Shown: positions 42,933-52,300 of the stretch, one piece after another
Layout of the letters: every line of letters begins with the position of its first letter
Position numbering within the stretch: the stretch's first letter is position 1
Source: Chaetoderma sp. LZ-2023a
Taxonomy: Eukaryota > Mollusca > Caudofoveata > Chaetodermatida > Chaetodermatidae
Assembly: GCA_034401795.1 (NCBI GenBank)
Contig: CM067363.1
Coordinates: forward strand, 32,840,470 to 32,904,469
Direction of reading: 5' to 3'
Length of the DNA: 64,000 bases
Program-made: the position numbers and the translations under genes
The notes under the pieces: generated by a model
The model's database searches: none
Told to the model about the DNA's origin: nothing
What the model saw: the letters and a program-made list of their open reading frames with translations, nothing else

Positions 42933-42934
42933 GG

Positions 42935-44268
42935 ATGGTGTCTCTGTACGAACTTGTCAAGTCCCTTAACTTCTGAGGGTTGGTCGATAAACTACCGTTC
43001 AGTGAGGATCCAGCAGAGACTAGACGCCAGTGTACGGAGGTGTTTGAGGAGGTCTTCAGTGATAGTCGAATGAATGACGGCCATCTGTTCGTCTGTTTAG
43101 AGTTCGCCCAGGCCGTGCATGACCAGACGGGAGTGGACGTCAGTGATAAAATCACCCAGGCCGTGCGTGACAGGACGGGAGTAGACGTCAGTGCTAAAAT
43201 CACCTAGGCCATGCGTGACAGGATGGGAGTGGATGTCAGTGATAAAATCACCCAGGCCATGCGTGACAGGACGGGAGTTCGGTCTTTCTTGAGGAACTCT
43301 ACTATCAGCCTGGTGGATATTACTGTGAGCCCCCTCAACTACTCGAGGCTGAACGTCGCAAGGGCCATAACTTCACATTGGAGACAGTTAGCCAGTGGCT
43401 CAGCCACCAGGTGATGTGGCGGATATACAGACATCATCCACATCCACGGCACATCAGGCATGCCCATTTCGAGGAAACTGTCCCAAACAGAGTTCACCAG
43501 GCAGATGTTCTATTCCTTCCACATGGATCGGTTGGTAGTAAGACCTACAAGTATGCCCTCACCATCGTCGATGTCGCCAGCAGGTACAAGACGGCAGTAC
43601 CGCTCACAGACAAGTCAGCTGGCCAGGTGGCCCAGGCATTCCAGGGTGTCTACAAGGCTTCAGAAAATCCCCTCCAGTGGCCAGAATTGTTGCATGTGGA
43701 TGAGGGTAAGGAGTTGAGAGGGGAAACTGCAGCCCTCATGTGGAAACACGGTGTGGAAGTTAGGCGAGGCGAGGTAGGGAATCACCGTGCCCAGGCTATC
43801 ATTGAGTGGTGGAATCGGACACTGGCAGAGAGACTGTTCCGACACCAATACGCCCAGGAATTGGCCACGCCGAGTGAACATTCTAGAGTATGGGTGACAG
43901 GGCTGACTGCTGTGGTGGAGAGATCCAATGCCCAGTTTACTAGGCTAATCGGGAAGAAGCCGGTAGAGGCTATCAGACACTCTGCTGGTCACAGCTCTAG
44001 AGGAGCGAATAAGGGAGAGAAGTGCCTACAACCTGATGCTCTGGTTCCGTACCTGTATGAGCCTGGTGGGCTGGAAGGTGGTCGATGGCGTGTAACAGAT
44101 CCTAACTGGTCGATAGATGTTCACAGCCTTGACAGGTATGTGGAGGCGGAGGGGCGGCCTACACTGTACTACCTGGCACGCCAGCACAGAGTGCCTAGGC
44201 GACCATTTGTCGTAGAAGAGCTTCAGCTAGTCCCTGAAGACACACAGCTACCACCCCTAGGGTGCTAA
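42935..44268 (+). pseudogene. INT: Polinton integrase
   Basis: ATG 42,935 follows TTTAAGCCGTACTATATAAGG. The N-terminal part has TGA 42,974, then a 16-residue unit (DRTGVDVSDKITQAVR type) in four copies over 43,110-43,280, with TAG at 43,205. A frameshift near 43,375 leads to the core: HQADVLFLP (Asp 43,504), YKYALTIVDVASRYK, ELLHVDEGKELRG (Asp 43,699), RAQAIIEWWNRTLAERLF (Glu 43,804), 34 residues between the last two. The C-terminal part includes KGEKCLQPDALVPYLYEPGG and ends at 44,268. The catalytic triad is intact; the upstream breaks are not. It overlaps the polymerase end by 74 bp tail-to-tail. Confidence 0.92.
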
Positions 44269-47200
44269 CATGATACTCGATGTGCTCGGTATGGACCCCA
44301 TCTGGCAGCACATGGCGCTTATCATAGTAAGCGGAGAATCCAAGTTTTTCCTGCGCATACGTCAGCATACCCTGGTTGCGCATGTGTAGGCCTCGGTTTT
44401 TAGCTCTGTCCACCCCGCCATGTAGGGCGCTGTAGAACATCTGCCAAGAGACCTCATCCTGCCGCTTTGACATTCCCTTAGCCGAGCACTTACAGGCCGC
44501 TGCGCTCTCCATGTAGTAGCATTTGGAGCAGAGAGCGATGCCATGAGAGCCTTCAAACTCGAGCTTGAACAGTCCGGAGTCCGTCCAGACCCCTTTTTCG
44601 CAAGCTAGCCGGTCCCGCTTATGAGCCTGGTACTCTGCTCGCATCTCAGGGCAAATGACGTCGTCGAGGTTGGAGCCTGCTATAGCGATATACACGGAGT
44701 CAGTGTTCATTTGCAGGTACTCAAAGCTGTCATGAGCTACGTAGCGATCGAGAAAGTCGTAATAGAACTCCAGTATTCGTAGCTTCGCGAGCACATAAAC
44801 GGCTATCCCCACCTGGATGGGCCTTTGAATAGTGATTCTCGGCTTGTGACTCTGGATCTCGTATGACTCACCAATCTCCTCGAGATCTTCGAACCATGCA
44901 CTACGCAGGGCCTTGTCTATCATGCGTTCATCCTTCGTGAAGCTGGTGTTGCTATGACGTTCTATGGCCTCGATGAGCTTCCTGTAGGCACTGTTGCCGA
45001 GGAGTTTGAAGAGATCTGTCAAGAGCGCTTTGCTCTTATCTGCATCTTTTGAGTGGCGGGCCTCCATAACATTCTCCACGAACCACTCGAATGGGCACTT
45101 GGCCTCATAGTCTATGGTGCGGTATACGGCAGTGATCTCCAGGCCATGAGTTATATATCACTTGAGGGTCAGGGCATACAGCAGCCGCTTCTTGCCAGAG
45201 AGGGCACCGACCAGCTTCTGGGTGGTGGGCTGCTTCCTCCCTGTTTGCCCTAGATATGCCAGCATCTCAGATGAGATTGCCTCTACCGGGATCTCACGGT
45301 TATAGAAGAGAGGAGGCATTTCCTCGAACTTTGCCCACAGAGCCTTGGGGACCTCTATATCCACCTCAGCAAACCCAAACCAGCTGTCTGCTAGGAGAGC
45401 CTCCTTAAAGCTAGCTACACCACTGGCACCGGACCAATGGCGCACTGTCTCCTTACCACATGGCATCTCTTTGGCCATCGTTGACAGGTACAGAGCATTT
45501 GCGTCATAGCCGAGTAGATGTTGGCAGACATGCTCACTCTGGCGGATTCGAGTCACACCGGCCTTGTGGTATCTGGTGAACACGATGCTGGGACCACCAA
45601 CAACAGCACCCTTCAGCATCTCGTAGGCTTCCTTGTCTGGCGAATAGAGACTAACATCTGGCATGTGCTGAGCGGTTCCACATAGGAGGTATTGCAGTGA
45701 CACACCTGGGAGACACCACGTCTTTGAGGAAGTCTATTTCTCATTCTGTATAGAACTCCCGCATCCGCTCTGGGGCTTCGATGAATGGACTGACGTCCAG
45801 GTTGTTGTAGTATCGCAGCCAGTCAGCGAATGTCCGCATTCCATGCTCGCTGAATGTCTGGTTACACTGTTCCCACTATGTTCGCGTCAAGAGGTAGCAC
45901 CCCTTGAGCTTAGATGTCCATGTTGAGTAGTCAGGAAGCCCTGGATAGTTGAGCTTCTCATGTGTGTCAAACCATTCATATGGGAGCCAGCTCTTCTGCT
46001 GTGTACACCCATAAGCTTTGACCCATACCTCGTACGAGACTCCTGGGCCAAGGTAGTTCAGCACATCGAGAAACCGTAGCTCAGGTGTTATGAGGAACAT
46101 GGTCTGACTAGTCTTCTCGGCGACTTTCACTGTACCTGTACTGTCAGTCAGCTCATCGACAAAGTACTTCTTGCTGAGGTTCAGGTCATACCGCCCAGAG
46201 TTGAACCCCAGTACAGGCACTTGGTCACACCACTCGTTGATCAGTCACTGATGTTGCTTTGGGAGCTTTCCAGGTCTGTCGGTATGTACTGTGCCCTAAC
46301 CCGTGTCCGAATTAGAGATGTTCGCCATTGGATCTCCAGCATGAGCTCTCTGATCAGTTCTTTGGGGTCAGGATTGCAGAGGTGAGTGGGCTCACTCGTG
46401 GCGCCCTCTAAGGAGCAGCCAACTGACACAGAGATAGGTATGCGAGTACTCGCGATCGTGAGAGTCTCTGTAGCATGAGTCTTGATACCATTTAGGAGTG
46501 CTTCGAAGTCGTAAACTATGAAGTGTGAGTATGGGACAGTCCGAACTCGTTTAGGGATGCTTGATCAGCATTTTATACAGCACTCCCACTGTACCACAAG
46601 CGTGCATCCAGAGGCTCTCAACTTCTCCTATCTCAGGACTGTCTTGCGGTATCTTTGTTCGGCATCATCACTTCGCTGGTGTTGTGGACACCCGTGCCAG
46701 TGACAGCCATGGAACTGGTAAACGGTATTGGTGGTCAGATCATGACCATTTACGGGCGCACCCTCGAGCCAACGTTCACCACCGTGCCCACACTCTACAT
46801 GGTGTATGTGTATGCCTCTATTTCTCGACTCATACTCGATCCAACGAGTAGCCGCTGGATTGGATGGTTGGGACAGATAGAAGGCTTTCTCATACGCAGA
46901 CTGTGGCATCTCAATCTTCTCGCCAGGACACACGATTTTTGTTTTGCCGCCCATACAGTGATCAGCGTGGCGTTGAAGATGGCATGCCTATGTAAACCTC
47001 TGCTGACAGTGACTGCAGACTAGTGTATGTGCTAGCATGGAGACGTTCTTGATGTAGAAGGCATGGTGGTCCCACACTCCGATGGTCATGGTGTTCCGGT
47101 AGTGAGCCGCTTGCCTGATCATGTGCCAGGTGGCCTCTTCATTTGGTTCATACACATGAATCCCGATCTTGGTGAAGAACTCTACCTTGTCCAGCTGATC

Positions 47201-48180
47201 CAGCGAGGTCTTGCGGACATCAGGTACTGTCTTGCCGTAGAACTGTGTGGCAAGCTCTCGTGCAGGAGCTGTACTTCTATCAGCTCTCGCTCCTCGGTGG
47301 ACTGCTAGACATCTCCAGAGACACATGTTGTCCCTGTAGATGTCGAGGGCAGTCATACTCTTCTTCTGTCGTAGTCAGTCTGGGAGGGGGCCTGTCCCAA
47401 GCAGAGGTTGGCGGTCGATGACAGCACTGACCTCAACATTGATTGATCAAACGAAAGCCCACTTGGTGTTGGGTCAATCGATATTGTCTGTCAAGGCGGC
47501 CTTGCTCTCTTGCTGCCACCCAGTCCTGAGCTGCTCGTATCGTGTTCAGCCACGGGCTCCCTGGAGCATTCTTGTGGAAGAGCATCACACTACTGTCTTC
47601 GATGTGACGGATGCAATAGGTATGGGTGTAGCGGAGGTAGAAGGCATTCTGGACAGTCTGTTGGATCTTTTGCATGATCTGGCCTGTGAGGTCTCCTTCT
47701 AGACCTCTGAAGAATGTCCAGCGTACTGACCGGCATCCTCTATCCTCTGTCTCCCTTTCACTGAGACGCTGGTCGAGAATGTGTTCACCTTCTCACCTCA
47801 TGCTCCGGGCTAAGGGTTCAGACCTCGGCCGCCTTATGCTCAAACCTCGGCATTGCTTAATGATCCTGCATTTGAGAGTTAAGCACTCCAGTAGATGGGC
47901 CTCCATCCGCCTCGCTACAGTCTTGGCTCGCAAGCTAGCAGTCACCTCCTCGGCCAACCAACGGTGTTCACGTATCCGCTGCGCTTTCTTGTGGAGATTC
48001 CAAGGAGCCTCTTTGCTAAGCACTGGAAACCTTCCCGTATTCATTGCTCGGGAGTCGCTTCTGCCACTCCTCGGCATGGACCTGTCCGATCATCTGGAGC
48101 AGGTCGGCTTTCTTGGCCTTGGAGTTGACTCTAAGGCCGAATTGCTTTGCAATAGCGCAAAGCTGTGCAACAGTACTCAT
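44195..48180 (-). pseudogene. POLB: Protein-primed family B DNA polymerase (Polinton type)
   Basis: Minus strand, about 1,300 codons in several frames. Order: SAP-like start (48,180), GSPWLNTIRAAQDWVAAREQ, CLWRCLAVHRG, a C2H2-like CSHCQQRF...RHADHC, nuclease-like YQFHGCHWHGCPQH (about 46,700), ExoI VYDFEALL (46,510), ExoII GFNSGRYDLNL (about 46,200), ExoIII YYNNLD, motif A GYDANALYLS (about 45,500), motif B KLLGNSAYRK (about 45,000), motif C with NTDS (44,700-44,710; the usual Asp is Asn). In-frame stops at 46,988, 45,876, 45,741 and 45,158, plus frameshifts. It would replicate the element from a terminal protein primer. Confidence 0.93.
47793..48180 (-). repeat. SAP-like module, inner copy
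   Basis: From ATG 48,180: MSTVAQLCAIAKQFGLRVNS, KAKKADLLQMIGQ, HAEEWQKRL, then PWNLHKKAQRIREHRWLAEE and TASLRAKTVARRMEAHLLE. The first 35 residues fit a SAP DNA-binding helix-extension-helix (LxxLCxxxGL...KxxLLxxI pattern). It is collinear with the outer copy 357 bp upstream. Confidence 0.7.
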
Positions 48181-48537
48181 GGTGTATATTCCTGTGGATG
48201 CCTGCATAGGGTGCGGGGGGCCCCTACATTGGAGAGTTAAGGACTCCAGTGAATGGGCCTCCATCCGCCTTGCTACTGCCTTGGCTCGCAAGCTAGCAGT
48301 CACCTCCTCGTCCAACTGACTAAACTCACGTATCCACTGTGCTTTCTTGTGGGGATTCCAAGGATCCTCGGTAAGCGCTCGAAACCTTCCCGTATTCATT
48401 GCTCGGGAGAGTCGCTTCTGCTACTCCTCTGCACGGACCTGGTCGATCATCTGGAGCAGGTCGGCTTTCTTGGCCTTAGAGTAGCCTCTAAGGCCGAATT
48501 GCTTTGCAATGGCGTGAATCTTTGCAACAGTACTCAT
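48181..48537 (-). repeat. SAP-like module, outer duplicate
   Basis: Starts at ATG 48,537 (MSTVAKIHAIAKQFGLRGYS) and repeats the inner module exactly 357 bp (119 codons) upstream. TAG replaces the Trp codon of AEEWQ, and a 2-bp insertion follows. Its 3' end runs into the leader of the inner copy. Either start could have been the original polymerase start. Confidence 0.75.
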
Positions 48538-48540
48538 GGT

Positions 48541-49440
48541 GTATATCCCTGTGGATGCCTGTCTCTAAATGGGCATTAAGATGCTATTATGGGTGGTGTA
48601 TATCCCCTGTCTGGGCGTTCAGACATATTATGTGTGGTGCTAGCGATCATTACCTGTGGGTGGTGTATATCCCTGTGGATGCCTCTCTCTAAATGGGCAT
48701 TCAGACCCTATTATGGGTGGCGATCAGCATTCAGACCTGCTATGTGTGGCGATCAGTACCTGTGGGTGGTGTATATCCCTTGTCTGGGCGTTCAGACCTA
48801 TTATGTGTGGTGCTGGCGATCAGTACCTGTGGGTGGTGTATATCCCTGTGGATGCCCATCTCTAAATGGGCGTTCAGATCCTATTATGGGTGGCGATCAG
48901 CGTTCAGACCTATTATGTGTGGTGCTGGCGCATGTGGGTGGTGTATATCCCTGTGGATGCCTGTCTCTAAATGGGCGTTCAGACGTTATTATGTGTGGCG
49001 ATCAGTACCTTTGGGTGGTGTATATCCCCTGTCTGGGCATTCAGACCTATTATGTGTGGGGCTGGTGATCAGTACCTGTGGGTGGTGTATATTCCTGTGG
49101 ATGTCTGTCTCTAAATGGGCGTTCAGACCCTATTATGTGTGGCAATCAGCGTTCAGACCTATTGTGTGGTGCTGGCGATCAGTACCTGTGGGTGGTGTAT
49201 ATCCCTGTGGATGCCTGTCTCTAAATGGGCATTCAGACACTATTATGTGTGGCGATCAGTACCTGTGGGTGGTGTATATCCCCTGTCTGGGCGTTCAGAC
49301 CTATTATGTGTGCTTCTGGCGATCAGTACCTGTGGGTGGTGTATATCCCTGTGGATGCCTGTTTCTAAATGGGCATTCAGACCTATTATGTGTGGGGCGA
49401 TCAATACCTGTGGGTGGTGTATATCCCTGTGGATGCCTGT
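48541..49440. repeat. Minisatellite of reiterated polymerase leader sequence
   Basis: About 11 copies of GGTGGTGTATATCCC (spacing 66-110 bp), most linked to TGTGGATGCCTGTCTCTAAA and TGGGCGTTCAGAC. On the minus strand this reads CATTTAGAGACAGGCATCC and ACAGGGATATACACCA, the same sequence that directly precedes the polymerase ATG at 48,537. Long plus-strand frames inside it (VGGVYPCGCLSLNGRSD type) are artefacts. Confidence 0.9.
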
Positions 49441-49630
49441 CTCTAAATGGGCGTTCAGCCCCTGCTAGTAGTAGTGTCAGGATGATCCTACCTCCCTGCC
49501 AGCCATTCAGCGATCCATGGTGGCCTCCGCAACCTATGCCCCAGGGATTGAGAGGGAGGTGGGGGCTCATTTGTCTAAATGGAAATCCAGTTGAGGGAGG
49601 TGGTATCATTTTGACCCCGACACTACTACT
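49420..49630. repeat. Polinton right terminal inverted repeat
   Basis: Inverted match to 32,540-33,000: GGATGCCTGTCTCTAAATGG, GGGCGTTCAGCCCCTG, GATCCTACCTCCCTGCCAGC, CCTATGCCCCAGGG, TAAATGGAAATCCAGTTGAG and the end CCCCGACACTACTACT at 49,630. The outer 148 bp (49,483-49,630) begins AGTAGTAGTGTC and ends GACACTACTACT, so it has inverted ends of its own. Confidence 0.9.
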
Positions 49631-50750
49631 GAAGTAGTTTTTATGAAAACTAGGAAATCCAAGATGGCCGCCGAAGCATTTGGACAATCAAGTTTGCTTG
49701 AACAAATGTAGCTCAGCTGGTTCCCTAAATAATGCTTTATGAGTTTGGTTTCGGAGAAGACTTTTAAGACATTTAAAAAAACCCGGCCAAAATCCAAAAT
49801 GGCTGCTGGCCAAATTGGCGGATCGATTTCTTTTGAACAAACTTGGATCCCTATGTCCTAAGGATGCTTCATCTTCCTGCCAAATATATGTGAAATGAGA
49901 CGAGTGGTTCTCGAGAAGACATTTTAAATTTCCAATTGCTTTAGTATGTGAGTCTTTGGCGGGAAAATGATCAAATGACCACTAAACAGAATACACAAAA
50001 GCCTATATAAAACTAATTTCGGCTTCAAAATCCATCAAATAAAAATATCCAATTTGGCCGCCAAATATACTACATTTTGATTGGCCAACTGCGGCAATGT
50101 TTTTTGATGAATCAACTACCTTGAACAAACTTTAATGGTCTAAGCATATCTCCCAAATTTCGGCCTGCTCCATTCAGCGGTTCTAGAGAAGTCGTTTTCG
50201 CGAAAACTAGGTCATCCAAGATGGCCGCCGAACCATTTGGTCAATCAAGTTCTTGTGAACAGACCTACATGATATTTCATGAGTTTTAAATCAATCCCCT
50301 GAGCGGTTTGGAGATTTTTAAAGACATCTAAAAATCAGCCAAAATCCAAGATGGGCGCCAGCTTCATTTGAACAAACTTGGATCTCTGTGCCTTAAGGAT
50401 GCTTTCTGCCAACTACCATTGAAATCGGCTCCATGGTTTTCGAGAAGACATTTTAAATTTCCCATTGCTAGTATGGGAAATTTTCATGGGAAACAGATCC
50501 AAGGTGGATCCCAAACTGTTTATCTGACAGTTTCGAAAATGGCAGATTTGAAATCAGAATACACAAAAACCGTGTGAACAGACTATTTATGCTATTTTAT
50601 GAGTTTTAAATCAATCCCCCGAGCGGTTTCGGAGATTTTTAAACACATCTAAAAATCAGCCTAAATCTTAAATGGCAACCAGCTTCGTTTGAACAAACTT
50701 GGATCTCTATGCCCTAAGGATGAGCGGTGGGGCTTAGCTAGAAATGGGCA
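49631..50750. repeat. Genomic repeat of the AAGATGGCCGCC type
   Basis: Units with CAAGATGGCCGCCGAA (49,661; 50,218), AACAAACTTGGATC (49,838; 50,376; 50,693) and CTAAGGATG. The segments 50,210-50,400 and 50,560-50,720 are near-duplicates. Same style as 6,118-7,240. No gene. Confidence 0.75.
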
Positions 50751-50754
50751 TATG

Positions 50755-51257
50755 TATGTATGATTACTGTATTCTGTGACTGTAGTAGTAGAAACATCCT
50801 ACAGCTGCAATCAGTTCTTCACCTTTGCCCACTGTGTCTTGTCCTCAGGCAAAATCATTGGCTTCCTCAGGTCCATTCTTGACATGAGAGTACCAAGTCC
50901 TACTTTTTTTAGGTCACCTCATAGCATGCTTAGCAGATTTATGCAATGACGTCCTCTCCTAGCTTTGTATTTGCTGGCTCTGAGTAGGGCGATTCCAAGA
51001 CTCCCCGCTGGTGTCTCTTCTGGTATCCTTAGCACATGGTCTTTTACAGACAGCGGCGACCTATTACACATTTTGTATAGTGCATCGTTGGAAATTATGC
51101 TGTCTGGCCATCGGTGTCCAGTGATGGTGGGTAGGTGTTTGCGGTGGCAGGCATCGAGTTTGTTTAGAGCTGCCTTTGGAGCTGCTAAGCTGTTACAATA
51201 ATATGGCATGAAGGATACGCAGGTTGCATTGTATAAACGTATCCATTTTCTGGGCAT
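50755..51257 (-). pseudogene. LINE reverse transcriptase C-terminal fragment
   Basis: The minus strand from 51,257 reads KWIRLYNATCVSFMPYYCNS, KLDACHRKHLPTITGHRWPD, SIISNDALYKMCNRSPLSVK, HVLRIPEETPA and KYKARRGRHCINLLSML, then LRGDLKKVGL. This is the C-terminal region of LINE proteins with the usual KLDxCHRxHLR...RWPxxISNxxLY...R...GHVLRM order. 5' part missing; it starts where the 20-bp minisatellite ends. Confidence 0.85.
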
Positions 51258-51261
51258 ATGT

Positions 51262-51575
51262 TAGCTAGAAATTGGCGTGTGTTAACTAGAAATTGACGGA
51301 TCTTGGCTAGAAATGTGTGGAGCTTAGCTAGAAATGGAGGGAGCTTAGCTAGAAATGGAGGGGGCTTAGCTAGAAATGGGTGGCGTCTAGAACGAAATGA
51401 GCCTAGCTTAGCTAGAAATGGGTAGACCCTAACAAGAAATGGGCATAGCTTAGACAGAAATGGGTGGAGGTTAGCTAAAGATGGGCAGAACTTATCTAGA
51501 AATGGATGGAGCTTGGCTAAAAATGGGCGGAGCTTGGCTAGTAATGGGTGGAGCGTAGATAGAAATGGAGTCCTT
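51262..51575. repeat. 20-bp minisatellite
   Basis: About 15 diverged copies of GGAGCTTAGCTAGAAATGGG. An isolated unit lies at 50,728-50,748 on the other side of the LINE fragment, so the LINE piece seems to have entered the array. Confidence 0.9.
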
Positions 51576-52300
51576 TATTACATTAGTGATCATGAACAAA
51601 TGGTAACCAATGACAACCACCATAGTCTACTAATGATTTTAACACTGAAATTCAAGTTATTCACTAACAAATCAATCGGACAATAAGTTGTTGAATATTT
51701 TGAAATTAATCGGTAGAAAGCTTCCATCGAAACGAATTTAAAGATATTTATTACTTACAATATAAATTTATTTTCAAAATCAAGATAGCAAGACATACAA
51801 GTGTGAAGCTCCTTAACTCTGGGTGTCAAAACTATAAATTTTCAATTTAAATTAAAAGATGAACTGGTGTTCATTTTTCAACAAATTTGGTGGGAGATGG
51901 TGCTGTCGTAGACAGCAACATCTTCCACCAAAATTGTTGAAAAATGTACACCAGTTTCTGTGATATTGATACAATAAAAGATAGAATATCGACATCAGAG
52001 TGGTACGGGTTAACCATCTCAGTGATAAATCCCTGAAAAAAGTACATCCATTACAATGTATAGTACATTCTGTTGTCTAGGGCAGCAATGCCTTCCAGTC
52101 ATATTAATTTGAAAATATTCAATTGCTTTCTTGTTTGTTTGCCCTGAGATTCAGATATCAGGAATTTATCAGTGAAAGGGTTAACACTTTAACACCCAAG
52201 CCGGACAGAACAGCTTCCCAGCTATGGTCTTGAAAATGTCTGATGAATTTTCATGAACGAAACGCTATAAAGTCTGAATCATGCACTCAAGTAAATAAAC
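51576..52300. other. Non-coding stretch with a foldback
   Basis: No gene. 51,862-51,907 and 51,911-51,957 are inverted copies (AACTGGTGTTCATTTTTCAA against TTGAAAAATGTACACCAGTT) with a 3-bp loop, a near-perfect hairpin of about 46 bp. Confidence 0.75.

Larger units (their letters stand above)
32540..49630. mobile_element. Polinton/Maverick element, about 17.1 kb, inactivated
   Basis: Diagnostic content: a protein-primed family B polymerase with exonuclease and Polinton-type N-terminal domains, a retroviral-like integrase of the Polinton type, an FtsK/HerA-type ATPase, and a dense set of small genes on both strands, between terminal inverted repeats. The ends read AGTAGTA and (minus strand) AGTAGTAGTGTC; Polintons usually start with AG. 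I see no 6-bp target duplication: the left flank is Gypsy copy B RNase H, the right flank a genomic repeat. About 22 in-frame stops and several frameshifts show that it is dead. The cysteine protease typical of Polintons was not recognised. Confidence 0.93.

Noticed and set aside
48589-49637. Long plus-strand frames with VGGVYPCGCLSLNGRSD repeats
   Set aside because: These are translations of the minisatellite at the Polinton right end; the meaningful reading is the polymerase leader on the other strand.
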